DNA of 33,500 nucleotides from Sphingomonas sp. CFBP 8760 (GCF_014841615.1 NZ_JACYUG010000023.1:1-33500), one strand, 5' to 3'; shown: positions 1-10,877, numbered from the stretch's first letter. Notes: generated by a model not told the origin, from the letters alone. Translations and numbers: made by a program.

Positions 1-225
1 CTCGGCCGGGGCAGCGCCGGTGTCTCCGAGATATGCCAGGGCGGCTGGGGAGAGCACCAGCCCGAGCCGTTCGACCGCCGCCAGTACGGCTGCACGCCGC
101 CACGTCGGGATGTTGCGCAGCGTGACCCGCCAGGCATGGACGGTCTGCACCTTGGCGCCGGCTTCACGCGCGAGCGTGGTCGGGCTATCCCCGAACGCGG
201 CAAAGATCTCGTCGACTGGCTCCAT
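1..225 (-). CDS. Cro/YdaS-like DNA-binding regulator, cut by the window edge
   Basis: The minus strand reads 75 codons from an ATG at 225 to the left edge without a stop. The start reads MEPVDEIFAAFGDSPTTLAR, followed by a helix-turn-helix-like stretch around residues 15-35 (TLAREAGAKVQTVHAWR). This is the usual look of small Cro or YdaS-type repressors, in which a lone HTH fills most of the protein. It points away from the S24-type repressor at 324, with about 98 bases between the two starts, the classic divergent cI/cro arrangement of temperate phages and some plasmid switches. Its C-terminus is not visible. The HTH identification is by eye. The context makes a phage-type regulator likely, but the target genes lie outside the window. 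Confidence 0.6.
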   Translation of the reverse strand, partial: MEPVDEIFAAFGDSPTTLAREAGAKVQTVHAWRVTLRNIPTWRRAAVLAAVERLGLVLSPAALAYLGDTGAAPAE

Positions 226-238
226 AAGCCAAGCACCT

Positions 239-280
239 ATCCGATATTCGGATGGATTGGCAAGCATGAATCATCCGGAT
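239..280. promoter_or_regulatory. Candidate operators in the divergent repressor promoter
   Basis: An inverted repeat, ATCCGA-TAT-TCGGAT, lies at 239-253, and a perfect ATCCGGAT palindrome lies at 273-280. Both sit between the divergent repressor genes, where CI/Cro-type operators are expected. Function is inferred from position and symmetry. Confidence 0.45.
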
Positions 281-323
281 TTTTGGGGAGCGGCTTTGGC
301 ACCGCTCATGCGAAACCCTGGCC

Positions 324-902
324 ATGGATGAGACCGAGTTCGTTGCCGCGATGAAGGAAGCGATGGAGCGCCTCGGCGTGTCGCAGGGCCGGATCGCGCG
401 TGAGGCGGGTTTCACCTCGCAGTCGGCCGTCTCCAACATCCTGCATGGCAAGCGACGGGTCCGGCTCGACGAGCGCGCCGCGATCGAGCGGCTGCTGGAG
501 ATGCGGCCGGAATCGCGGGTGCAGTGGGTACCGGTGATCGGCCTGGCCTCGGCCGGGCTGTGGCAGGAGGCGATCCAGACACCGATGGGCGACCGTCCGA
601 TCTCATCGCGCAGTGCCGGTCGTCGTGCGTTCGGGGTCGAGATCAAGGGCGACAGCATGGACCGGCTGTTGCCCGAGGGTGGCTGGGCGATCGTCGATCC
701 GGATCAGACCTCGCTTTATGCCGGTCGAGTCTATCTGATCGAGAACGAGCATCATGAGACGACGGTGAAGCGCTACCTCGGCGATCCCGCCCGGTTCGAA
801 CCGGTATCGACCAATCCGGCTCACAAGCTGCTCGAACTCGACCAGACCCCTTTCCGGGTGATTGGCCGTATCGTTGCCTATGGATTTGATGAGGGGCTCT
901 AG
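324..902 (+). CDS. LexA/CI-like repressor with S24 autoprotease domain
   Basis: A complete 192-residue protein. An N-terminal helix-turn-helix lies at about residues 18-45 (VSQGRIAREAGFTSQSAVSN). The C-terminal half is an S24 peptidase: an Ala77-Gly78 cleavage site in ASAG, the catalytic serine in GDSM (Ser111) and the catalytic lysine in TTVKRYL (Lys149). These residues are the known signature of repressors that cleave themselves when bound to RecA filaments. It should therefore hold a phage-like or plasmid gene set silent and release it after DNA damage. It diverges from the Cro-like gene to its left. The ATG at 324 gives the full HTH; an in-frame ATG at 354 would shorten the N-terminus by ten residues. 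It lacks the length and operator features that would make it the host LexA, so a prophage-type repressor is the better reading. Confidence 0.85.
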   Translation: MDETEFVAAMKEAMERLGVSQGRIAREAGFTSQSAVSNILHGKRRVRLDERAAIERLLEMRPESRVQWVPVIGLASAGLWQEAIQTPMGDRPISSRSAGRRAFGVEIKGDSMDRLLPEGGWAIVDPDQTSLYAGRVYLIENEHHETTVKRYLGDPARFEPVSTNPAHKLLELDQTPFRVIGRIVAYGFDEGL

Positions 903-1053
903 CCCGTATCAGTCCAAACCATCTATAATTCGGATGGCACACTGACCTATCAAGCCATCCTCTTGCCCGCTTGACGGGTCTTTACCGGACAGCACGGGAA
1001 ACGGCACACCCGCGATGCGTTCGGTCCGTAAGCGATGCACAAGAGCCGACGTC

Positions 1054-1349
1054 ATGAGCAGCAAGGCATATGGCGGGTGGCTGGCTGCAGGGTTCGACAT
1101 GTGGCAGCTGGGTGCGGAGGCCGGGACGGTGATGGCACTGCGTATGGCCCGTATTACCGCTGGAGGGCCCGCTGGAGCGGCTGAGGCCCGGTTGATGGTA
1201 TCGGAAAGGTTCGAGCCGCTATGGAGCTCCAGACGCGCCTGATGACCGGTGGTCTCGGCCATACGCCGCTGTCGGGGACGCAAGGGACGCTGAAGCACTA
1301 CCGGGGCAAGGTTGCCGCCAACAGCAAGCGGCTCAGCCGCAAACGCTGA
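1054..1349 (+). pseudogene. Conserved small hypothetical protein, broken by a one-base deletion
   Basis: From the ATG at 1054 the frame encodes MSSKAYGGWLAAGFDMWQLG and runs to about 1213 with natural-looking amphipathic sequence, then drifts into a short out-of-frame tail ending at 1242. Restoring one base in the GAGCC at 1213-1217 (as GAGGCC) joins it to a second frame reading FEAAMELQTRLMTGG and ending in a basic tail, KVAANSKRLSRKR, with its stop at 1347-1349. The rebuilt protein of about 98 residues resembles short alphaproteobacterial proteins of unknown function that end in a HYR-x-KV-x-AN-x-(K/R)-RL-like basic tail. That resemblance is from memory. The break could be a real mutation or a sequencing error in a short homopolymer. 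Confidence 0.55.
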
Positions 1350-1585
1350 TCCTCGAGCTGCACGGTACGATTGCCGAGCCGTTTGACGTTCTGCTCTGTG
1401 ACGCTTCGGGATTCACCGGCTGATGTCGCTACAGGCACACACCGCCAATTTTCCGGCTTTTACGAAAGTCTGCGGCCTCTGGCCGCCTCGGTGACGGCGT
1501 CAGCCGGCACGGATCAAAGGCGCATTGGCCTTCAGGCCAATTCCACCACGACTCTTCAATCTCACACTCCCGACACCTCACCCGC

Positions 1586-1626
1586 GTTAAAAGATTCTGT
1601 TAAATATGAATCGTTAAGAAGGTTAA
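1586..1626. repeat. AT-rich GTTAA repeats, candidate DNA unwinding element
   Basis: GTTAA occurs at 1586-1590, 1599-1603, 1613-1617 and 1622-1626, with spacings of 13, 14 and 9 bases, in the most AT-rich part of the region. Spaced 13-mer-like AT-rich repeats next to iterons are typical of the strand-opening element of iteron origins. The role is inferred. Confidence 0.5.
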
Positions 1627-1680
1627 GCTCAAAAAATGAGGCCAAAATCTCAGGTTTTCCAAGCGCTTTCGGCATAAGCC

Positions 1681-1872
1681 GGTGTGTGATCCCACGTGAT
1701 TCGGTGTGTGATCCCACGATAAGGCGGTGTGTGATCCCACGACCTGATGGTGTGTGAAGCCACGATACTCGACTGCATTCTAATCTTTGATTGTTGCTAG
1801 CTTGCTGTCCGCAGTGCGTTGCCTAGGACGACACCTAGTCGCAATGCGCAGCTAGCGGTGTGTGAAACCACG
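1681..1872. repeat. Five iterons, consensus GGTGTGTGAtcCCACG
   Basis: GGTGTGTGATCCCACG occurs exactly at 1681-1696, 1703-1718 and 1726-1741. Variants with AG or AA in place of TC occur at 1749-1764 and 1857-1872. The first four start 22-23 bases apart, about two helical turns, so bound initiators would sit on one face. The fifth lies 108 bases on and ends four bases before the repA stop codon. An imperfect nested dyad (outer GCTAGC at 1796-1801 and 1851-1856, inner CTAGG/CCTAG) fills the gap between iterons 4 and 5. They are presumed binding sites of the RepA encoded next door. Confidence 0.85.
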
Positions 1873-1876
1873 ATAG

Positions 1877-2830
1877 TCAGCTACCATCGGCGAGCTTGTC
1901 CATGAGGTCATCGACCTCTGCAACGCGTCGGCGATCAGCATCGAACCGGCTTCGTCTCTCTCGTTCGGCTTCTAACTTGGCGGTTAGCGCTAATGCCTCA
2001 GCCTCACCTCGAAGTCGGAACAACACCGCAGGGCTACCATCCGCCGTCGCTGTTAATTTTAATGCATAGTCAGGGAGTTGGTCGGCCTCTACTACCTTAC
2101 GGAGCATCCGATTAAACTCTTTAGGTTTACTATCACTACCAGTTTTATCTCGAAGTACCTCAACTCGACAGATCCATCCGCCCCTCTGATTACCAGCGTG
2201 CTTACGCGCGATGCGATACAAAGCTCGTTCTAATCCACCAGTCAGCAAGAAATAGTCTTGATGCATAGTTAGGAGAGACCGCTCGCCTATAATGCCCTCA
2301 TATACCCAATCCGACAATGTAATTGTCATGCCTCGAGGTTGATCCGTCTCTGGGTCAACCTCTAATGTCCACTTATCAAGCCAGTTAAAGCCAGCCTTTG
2401 TTCGACGCCGTGGCGCCCGTATCGACGTTGAAATAGATGTAGTTTGAAGTCTTTGAAGTGCTGCTTGTAGTTCTTGATAAGCACGACCGCTGGTGTCTCT
2501 TTTTATGCCGCGTAACAAATCATAAGATGTTGTATGCAAAGTTCTAGGAAGATCGTTGATACCCTGATCTCGCATTCTGTTCAAAGTAGATGCAGCCCAA
2601 ATCAAAATATCCGCATCCCAAATCGTCGCCATACCATAAGCCGGGATAGCCTCTATTTTTACCCAAGTCTCACCATCTGGGCTTTCATACTCGATCGGTT
2701 TCACACGCTTGCGCTTCTGTAACGAGAAGAACGGCCGTTCCATCACCTCCCGCTGATCTTTCAGCGGAAGTTCGCCCATTAGCGGGATGAATAGATCGAA
2801 CTCAGAGTTAGGGTTTTGGCGCTTGCTCAT
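1877..2830 (-). CDS. repA: Plasmid replication initiator protein, RPA (RepA) family
   Basis: A 317-residue protein matching the RPA family of plasmid initiators. The conserved start has an FDLFIPLMGELPLKDQREVM stretch followed by RPFFSLQKRKR, then a Y-x-SPDG segment and two winged-helix-like regions (about residues 75-125 and 190-260). The C-terminus is charged and helical (EAEALALTAKLEAERERR). RPA proteins bind iterons and recruit host helicase; here the iterons lie directly downstream of the gene. It is the last gene of the leftward parA - RHH - repA cluster, 46 bases after the preceding stop codon. A 13-bp-armed palindrome lies just upstream of its start, so its expression is likely set by a repressor in the same cluster, and iteron binding probably also limits copy number. 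Base composition is more AT-rich than in the imuB-dnaE2 operon. Confidence 0.9.
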   Translation of the reverse strand: MSKRQNPNSEFDLFIPLMGELPLKDQREVMERPFFSLQKRKRVKPIEYESPDGETWVKIEAIPAYGMATIWDADILIWAASTLNRMRDQGINDLPRTLHTTSYDLLRGIKRDTSGRAYQELQAALQRLQTTSISTSIRAPRRRTKAGFNWLDKWTLEVDPETDQPRGMTITLSDWVYEGIIGERSLLTMHQDYFLLTGGLERALYRIARKHAGNQRGGWICRVEVLRDKTGSDSKPKEFNRMLRKVVEADQLPDYALKLTATADGSPAVLFRLRGEAEALALTAKLEAERERRSRFDADRRRVAEVDDLMDKLADGS

Positions 2831-2850
2831 AAGGCATCAACTCTGATGTT

Positions 2851-2880
2851 GTGATAATGTGCAGGTGTGCACATTATCAC
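2851..2880. promoter_or_regulatory. 30-bp perfect palindrome before repA, candidate operator
   Basis: GTGATAATGTGCA (2851-2863) and its exact reverse complement (2868-2880) flank a GGTG spacer. It overlaps the stop codon of the upstream ribbon-helix-helix gene and lies 20 bases before the repA start. Its core, TGCAGGTGTGCA, recurs at 3194-3205, and with a different spacer at 3822-3833, so it probably binds the cluster's own regulator. Confidence 0.7.
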
Positions 2881-3176
2881 ATACGGCCAAATTGCTTATC
2901 TGCTTCATATTTGGCTACTAGTTCGCTGATTGCCTCGGCCAAAAGGTCCTGATGGCTACGCCGGGTCCTTGCTGCCAGCACACGAAACGCCTCTGCTGTG
3001 GGATCAGCGGGGTCAAAATACGCACCCAGGTGATATTTGCCTGGGCGCTTGCCGGTTGCTCGCGTGGCGCTTGCTGGGGGCGTAGGCGCTGTCATCGTTG
3101 CGCCACTATCTGGCTCGACCTCACGGTGTGGTTGAGAAGCCATTGCCGGAGCTAATAGGGAGGTCCGCTTTGCCAT
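2877..3176 (-). CDS. Ribbon-helix-helix protein, probable partition partner of ParA
   Basis: A 99-residue protein. The first 50 residues are polar and probably disordered. The C-terminal part, KYHLGAYFDPADPTAEAFRV followed by two helices ending in LLAEAISELVAKYEAD, has the strand-helix-helix pattern of ribbon-helix-helix DNA-binding proteins. In small plasmids such a protein often replaces ParB as the centromere-binding partner of ParA and represses its own operon, as ParG and similar proteins do. The start at 3176 was chosen because AAGGG lies shortly upstream and the ATG begins two bases after the parA stop. An alternative start at 3206 would overlap parA. Three TGCA-N4-TGCA palindromes in this cluster are its likely binding sites. 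The partition role is inferred from context. Confidence 0.75.
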   Translation of the reverse strand: MAKRTSLLAPAMASQPHREVEPDSGATMTAPTPPASATRATGKRPGKYHLGAYFDPADPTAEAFRVLAARTRRSHQDLLAEAISELVAKYEADKQFGRM

Positions 3177-3178
3177 GA

Positions 3179-3826
3179 TCAGCCCTTCAAACTTGCAGGT
3201 GTGCAATTCATCAAATCATCAAGAAGGTGTTTCTGCAAGGCTGCAATTTCTAAGGCTGCTTTTCCCTTTGGCTCATACTCGATGACGCCTAAACCATAGG
3301 GCCATGCGGCGCGGTAAGCGCTCCGCTCGCGCAACACTGCACGCGATACCTTCAACCCAGTCGCTTCAGCGAGTGTTCTGGCATCTTCAAGCAGCGTCGT
3401 TGCGGTTGGGGGGGCTGCGTTGAGGACGACAACGCCAGTCCGTCCAGTGCTGGTGATAAGTTGCGCAGTACGCTTGATTGCATCCAAATCGATCAATGAG
3501 GGGCGACACGGAATTACCACTATACCGGCACGCTGAGCAGCAGCCGCAGCTTCTGTACCTGCGGCCGGGGGAGTGTCGATGATGGTAAGCTCAAACCCGT
3601 TGGCTTCAGCCGCGCTGATTGCCTGGTCTAGCCTCCGTGCGCTGATCGGCTCGACATGAGGTAACTCAGCCTCACGCCGCTCACTCCACGCCGTTGCGCT
3701 TTCTTGGGGATCCAAATCAAAGAGCACCGTCTTGATACCAGATGCCTGTGCCGAAACCGCCAGATTGACCGCCAGCGTCGTTTTTCCAACTCCGCCTTTT
3801 TGAGCTGCAAGTGTGATAATCTGCAT
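3179..3826 (-). CDS. parA: ParA-family partition ATPase
   Basis: A 215-residue protein with the deviant Walker A motif KGGVGKTT at residues 10-17, the second motif DLDPQESATAW with Asp37 and Asp39, and Walker B as TIIDTPP with Asp84. It starts directly at the ATPase domain with no N-terminal DNA-binding extension, so it belongs to the short (type Ib-like) ParA group. Such proteins rely on a separate small protein for repression, fitting the ribbon-helix-helix gene that follows two bases later. It drives plasmid segregation by ATP-dependent nucleoid binding. A good promoter sits just upstream and a TGCA-N4-TGCA site overlaps the start codon. Together with repA the three genes form a compact maintenance unit. 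Confidence 0.9.
   Translation of the reverse strand: MQIITLAAQKGGVGKTTLAVNLAVSAQASGIKTVLFDLDPQESATAWSERREAELPHVEPISARRLDQAISAAEANGFELTIIDTPPAAGTEAAAAAQRAGIVVIPCRPSLIDLDAIKRTAQLITSTGRTGVVVLNAAPPTATTLLEDARTLAEATGLKVSRAVLRERSAYRAAWPYGLGVIEYEPKGKAALEIAALQKHLLDDLMNCTPASLKG
3194..3205. promoter_or_regulatory. Second TGCA-N4-TGCA operator-like site, at the head of the RHH gene
   Basis: TGCAGGTGTGCA is identical to the core of the palindrome before repA. With one more base on each side it forms TTGCA-GGTG-TGCAA (3193-3206). It lies inside the 3' end of parA, about 18 bases before the ribbon-helix-helix start. Confidence 0.6.
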
Positions 3827-3833
3827 ATGTGCA
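3822..3833. promoter_or_regulatory. Third TGCA-N4-TGCA operator-like site, over the parA start
   Basis: TGCA-TATG-TGCA spans the parA ATG (3824-3826). The left arm, GTGATAATCTGCA at 3813-3825, matches the long arm of the palindrome at 2851-2880 at 12 of 13 bases. This suggests one regulator binds ahead of parA, the RHH gene and repA. Confidence 0.65.
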
Positions 3834-3840
3834 CACCTTC

Positions 3841-3884
3841 AATATCAATAGGATGATATTATGCAGAATGGCAGATTGGCACAA
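3841..3884 (-). promoter_or_regulatory. Promoter of the parA-RHH-repA cluster
   Basis: On the minus strand, TTGTGC (3879-3884) and TAATAT (3856-3861) are separated by exactly 17 bases, a good sigma70-type promoter. The inverted repeat AATATCA-N6-TGATATT (3841-3860) covers the -10 box and may be a further regulatory site. Confidence 0.6.
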
Positions 3885-4093
3885 CCCTACCATCAAACTG
3901 CAATGGCTTTTCGAAGCCAATTTACCTCGACGTTCGATGACTAATGGCTTTTATCGCTGGGTTACGATCCAGTCGTGTGATCGAAAATAGCGCTGTCCTC
4001 ATTGACGCCAACGACTGAGGCATCACGATACCCTCAAGTACCCACATTCTGGAGGCTGTGAAATTCACCCTTGACCGATAGCTGCTCTTAACG

Positions 4094-4108
4094 GAACATA
4101 AAGAGAAC
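4094..4108. promoter_or_regulatory. LexA box in front of imuA
   Basis: GAAC-ATAAAGA-GAAC matches the alphaproteobacterial LexA operator GAAC/GTTC-N7-GAAC/GTTC exactly. It lies 8 bases before the first possible imuA start. A TTGACC at 4071-4076 is a candidate -35 element, which would place the -10 under the box. The operon is therefore expected to be induced by DNA damage. Confidence 0.85.
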
Positions 4109-4115
4109 GAATCGA

Positions 4116-4889
4116 GTGTTGCCCCTTATGTCCGCCACCCCAGCTACCGTCGCACCCAGCATAGCGCACCTGCGGACCATCGCTACGCCCGTGACGGACT
4201 ACCGGGTGCTGCCGTTCGGCATCGATGCCATCGATCACCGGCTGGGAGCCGGAGGGCTGCGGGCTGGCGCGCTGCATGAGGCGACGCCGCGCAGCGGCTC
4301 ACTTGTCGATGATGCGGCGACGACGCTGTTCCTTGCCGGGATTGCCGCCCGAGAGGCGGACGGCACCGGCGGCCCGGTGCTGTGGGTCAGCTGCCGGTCC
4401 GATCTCTATGCGCCGGCACTGGCTCAGGCGGGGCTGCCATCCGCCAATGTCATCCATGCCCAACCACCCGACGATGCCGCGCTGCTGGCGGTGATCGAGG
4501 ATGCGGTGCGCGATGGCACGCCGTCCGCCATCGTCGCCGAGGCCAGCAGGGTATCGATGGTCGCCACCCGCCGCCTGCAACTGGTGGCAGCGGAAGCCGA
4601 CCTGCCCGTCTTGCTACTGCGCCGGGCGCGGGGGCGGCATCAGGACGCATTTGCCGAACCCTCGGCTGCCTGGACGCGCTGGCGGATCGGCACCGCACCA
4701 TCTGAGCGGCTCGGCGTCGCGGGCGTGGGCCGGCCACGGTGGTCGGTCGAGCTGGCACGGCAGCGTGGTGGTGGGGGCTTCTCCCTGATCGTGGAGGGTA
4801 GCGATGAGACGGGTCGTCTCGCTGTTCCTGCCGGACTTGGCCATCGAGCGGCTGAGACGGTTGGAACGGCCCGCTTCGCGGCCGCCTGA
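4116..4889 (+). CDS. imuA: ImuA, RecA-like accessory protein of the mutasome
   Basis: A protein of about 257 residues recognised as ImuA from its sequence style and position. It has a YRVLPFGIDAIDHRLGAGGL stretch near the N-terminus (about residues 30-50), which matches the LPFG-x-DAID-x-x-L-GGGL opening of the family, then a degenerate RecA-like core with WVSCRSDLYAPALAQAGL and VVATRRLQLVA-like helices. ImuA works with ImuB and DnaE2 in SOS-induced translesion synthesis; it interacts with ImuB rather than hydrolysing ATP as RecA does. Either the GTG at 4116 or the ATG at 4128 may be the start; the latter removes four residues. It overlaps imuB by 86 bases, implying translational coupling. 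The LexA box directly upstream indicates SOS control. Confidence 0.85.
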   Translation: MLPLMSATPATVAPSIAHLRTIATPVTDYRVLPFGIDAIDHRLGAGGLRAGALHEATPRSGSLVDDAATTLFLAGIAAREADGTGGPVLWVSCRSDLYAPALAQAGLPSANVIHAQPPDDAALLAVIEDAVRDGTPSAIVAEASRVSMVATRRLQLVAAEADLPVLLLRRARGRHQDAFAEPSAAWTRWRIGTAPSERLGVAGVGRPRWSVELARQRGGGGFSLIVEGSDETGRLAVPAGLGHRAAETVGTARFAAA

Positions 4890-6584
4890 GCGGTCGGTCC
4901 TCCAGCTACCGGTAGACGACGATCCGGGTGCCTGTTCGGTGCCACGGGGCGGCGGATGGCGTCCAGGTGCGCGTTGGGCCCGCGAGGGTGGGCCGTCACG
5001 CGGCGACGTAGAGGCGCAAATCGCGGCGCTGCCGGTCCACGCGCAGCCGCCGATGCGCGAGCTCGGCCGACGGTCCGAGGCGGCAAGCCATCCCTACAAG
5101 GCATCGGCACCGGTTCCACGCATCGCCGTGTCTGGTGCAATGCCGGCGGGACATGCCCCGCTGGCGCTGGTGGGGAAGGTCGGACGCCGCGATGAGGTGG
5201 TCGCCGCGTGCAGCGGTGCCCAAGCGCTCGGTATCCACCGTGGCATGGCGGCGACCCACGCCCGTGCACTGGTCTCCGATCTCGATTTCCGCCCCGCCGA
5301 ACCGGAAGCCGATGCAGCGCTGCTCGACCGGCTGGCGCTGCTGGCGGTCAGGCGCTGGTCACCAATCGCAGCCGTCACGCCGAGCGACGGTCTCTGGCTT
5401 GACCTGGCCGGCTGCGACCATCTCCATGGCGGCGAGGAACGCTTCTGCCGGCGGTTGCTCGCCTTTTGCCGGCGAGCGGGCTTCACCGGCCGCGTTGCCG
5501 TCGCCGACACCGCCGGCGCCGCCCATGCACTCGCCCGCTTCGGCCGGGACGACCTCATCCTGGTCGCACCACAGGCGACGGTAGCCGCGCTCGCGCCGCT
5601 GCCAATCGCTGCGCTGCGCCTGGCGCCCTCTACACTCGCTGCAGCACGCAAGTTCGGCTTCGAGCGGATCGCGGACCTGCTGCCGGTCGCACGCGGGCCA
5701 TTGGCGCGCCGGCTTGGTCTCGCCGCAATCACCCGCCTCGACCAGGCGCTGAGCGCGGTCGCCGAGCCGATCACGCCGCGGGCGGACGCCGAGGTGCCGA
5801 TGGCCGAGCGCCGGCTGCTCGAGCCGATCGTGACGGCCGAGGCGATCGCGCAGGTCATGGCCGATCTCCTCCACGAGCTGGCCGGTGTCCTGCAGGAGCG
5901 CGGGCTGGGCGCGCGGCTGCTGCGCCTGACCGGCCTGCGGGTCGATGGTAACGAGCAGGTGGTGGCGATCGGGACGTCGCGGCCGACCCGCGAGGTGCCG
6001 CCCCTGCTGCGGCTGCTGAAGCTGCGCATCGAGCGCATCGATCCCGGCCTTGGTCTCGAGCAGTTCTGGCTGATCGCACCGCATACCGAACCACTGGATG
6101 CGATTGAGCTCGGCGCGGTGCTGGCTGGCGAGACGCTGGTGAGGGACCCGGCACGCCTCGTCGACGTCATCGCCGGCCGGATCGGGCCGCACGCGGTGTT
6201 CCGGATCGCCGCGGTCGAGAGCCATGTGCCGGAACGGGCCGTCGCCCGCTCCGACCCGAACAGGGTGCCCGGAAACTGGCCGGGCTGGCAACGTCCGGTG
6301 CGGCTGTTTGCACGACCGGAGCCGCTGCACCGGGTGATAGCGCTGATGCCCGACCAGCCACCGCGCCGGTTCGAGTGGCGGGGCAGGACCTACAAGGTCG
6401 TCGCCGGCGATGGTCCCGAACGCATCCACGGCGAATGGTGGCGGCGCGATGCCGAGGTGTGGGCGGTACGCGACTATTACCGGGTCGAGGATGAGGAGGG
6501 GGGCCGCTACTGGGTGTTCCGACGCGGCGATGGCTTCCAGGACGACACCGGCGACCTGTCCTGGTGGATGCACGGGGTCTTTGG

Positions 6585-6588
<4 letters not shown>
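4804..6588 (+). CDS. imuB: ImuB, catalytically inactive Y-family polymerase homologue
   Basis: A 594-residue protein, rather long for ImuB because of a proline/arginine-rich insertion at about residues 25-110. It opens MRRVVSLFLPDLAIERLRR, where active Y-family polymerases carry catalytic acidic residues; the second active-site segment reads SDGLWLDLAGCDHLHGGE (about residues 192-209), the usual inactive ImuB form. The C-terminal part contains the ImuB-specific RPVRLFARPEPLHRV and DYYRVEDEEGGRYWVFRRG stretches, the latter ending near WWMHGVFG. ImuB serves as the hub linking the beta clamp, ImuA and DnaE2. I see no strong Q-x-x-(L/M)-x-F clamp motif where I would expect it (EPLDAIELGAVLAGE), so clamp contact may be weak or elsewhere. 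GGAGGG precedes the ATG at 4804. Its stop overlaps the dnaE2 start as ATGA. Confidence 0.88.
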
Positions 6589-9848
<3,260 letters not shown>

Positions 9849-9851
9849 GCC

Positions 9852-10139
9852 TTGTCGACGCTGCCCAGGCATCAACGCGTCGTCATAGCGCTGTCGGTGC
9901 ATATCCTGCGCACTGGCGTATCGCGCTGTTCTGAAGGTCGTGTCGACGTTGTCGAAGTGCGGCTGGCGTTGCGCAGCTTGCTACCGCATTGCCCCGAGCG
10001 ATGGCCGCTCATGCTCTACTGGGATGCAGCCTCACAGACGAATGACATTGGTCGTGCGCAGGGAGTCACCGCCGCCTTTAACGGCATCGTGCGCCAGCTG
10101 CGTAAAGCTGGCCGTTATGAGGATATCCCGCCGCTATGA
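9852..10139 (+). CDS. Small hypothetical protein downstream of dnaE2
   Basis: An open frame of up to 95 residues, beginning three bases after the dnaE2 stop with a TTG; a GTG at 9897 is an alternative start. The C-terminal two thirds look protein-like (LALRSLLPHCPERWPLMLYW, then DAASQTNDIGRAQGVTAAFN and a basic RQLRKAGRYED). The first 30 residues are less convincing, and no good ribosome-binding site is visible. I do not recognise a family. It could be the last gene of the mutasome operon or an unrelated small gene. The sequence between its stop and 10222 holds nothing I can name. Confidence 0.4.
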   Translation: MSTLPRHQRVVIALSVHILRTGVSRCSEGRVDVVEVRLALRSLLPHCPERWPLMLYWDAASQTNDIGRAQGVTAAFNGIVRQLRKAGRYEDIPPL

Positions 10140-10222
10140 GCCGGCAAGCCTGCTGAGTGTGACCGCGAACCCAAGCGCCCGAAGGCACTTGGGCTCAACA
10201 ACGATCGGCAGCAATTTCAGAC

Positions 10223-10642
10223 TTATCGGCAATAGCCCGAATTGTTGGATTTCTCGATGGCATTTCCGGCCAAGGCACCAGCGCCACCGCCAAGGATCGT
10301 GCCCAGTGCACGGTCACCGCGGCTGTCGATCGTCCGACCCAGCAGGCCTCCGGCAAGCGCGCCGATGATTGCGCCCGTCGTGCCCTGGCTGCACCGCTGC
10401 GGACCACGGTCGTAGCCCTGACTCCCGTAACTGCGGCGGTCGTCATAACCCCGGCGGTTATCGTAGCGTCGGTCATCGCGGCGGGAGACGTAGCGGGGAC
10501 GCTGCTCGTACCGCCGGTCGTCACCCTGGTAAGAACGGTCATAACGATCGTCATAACGTTGGGCGCTGGCGACCGATGGTGCCATGGATGCAGCGGCAGA
10601 GGCCAGAAACGCTGCGCCGAAGAGTAATTTGCGAACCATCAT
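10223..10642 (-). CDS. Exported glycine-zipper protein with charged repeat region
   Basis: A 139-residue protein. The start at 10642 has GGAGG seven bases upstream. It begins MMVRKLLFGAAFLASAAASM, a clear signal peptide with likely cleavage after ASAQ or nearby (about residues 27-28). The middle (about 29-80) is almost entirely Arg, Asp, Tyr and Gly in YDDR/RRYD-type repeats. The C-terminus has a glycine zipper, GAIIGALAGGLLGRTID, followed by GTILGGGAGALAGNAIEKS, as in the glycine-zipper 2TM (17-kDa surface antigen-like) family. It is expected in the cell envelope, probably spanning or lining a membrane. No lipobox cysteine is visible. It diverges from the globin gene to its right. Confidence 0.8.
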   Translation of the reverse strand: MMVRKLLFGAAFLASAAASMAPSVASAQRYDDRYDRSYQGDDRRYEQRPRYVSRRDDRRYDNRRGYDDRRSYGSQGYDRGPQRCSQGTTGAIIGALAGGLLGRTIDSRGDRALGTILGGGAGALAGNAIEKSNNSGYCR

Positions 10643-10877
10643 CTGACCTCCATGGCAGCGGGTCATCAACCGCCAGATGATGCTTATGCAGCTGCCGCCA
10701 TGTTGCGATGCTGAATGTCTCCGTTACCTCCCATTCAGGGAGTCCCCGTTCAATACCTGCTTTGAATGGTGGAATGTCCGGGTTCGATGATTGAACGTTC
10801 GCAACTGGGCAAGCGAGCCGCGTCAGGCGCTCGCATGTTAACGGATTGGAGGCGATTGCCCCGTTACGTAGCTCATC

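Larger units (their letters stand above)
1350..1880. other. Putative plasmid replication origin region (oriV)
   Basis: This 530-base gene-free stretch lies just past the 3' end of repA. It holds two small hairpins (GCGGCC-TCT-GGCCGC at 1472-1486 and ATTGGCC-TTCA-GGCCAAT at 1524-1541), an AT-rich block with four GTTAA repeats, and five iterons. Iterons, AT-rich repeats and an adjacent initiator gene are the established parts of an iteron-controlled plasmid origin. No protein-coding potential was seen; the open frame across 1371-1757 runs through the iterons and is not credible as a gene. Confidence 0.75.

Noticed and set aside
1371..1757. 128-codon open frame across the origin
   Set aside because: Runs through the GTTAA repeats and iterons, has no ribosome-binding site and no protein-like conservation pattern.
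1681..1872. CRISPR array
   Set aside because: Repeats are 16 bases with spacers of only 6-7 bases, next to a rep gene: iterons.
5094..6573. Long open frames on the minus strand opposite imuB
   Set aside because: They mirror the GC-rich codon pattern of imuB, have no family resemblance or ribosome-binding sites, and the plus strand has a clear gene.
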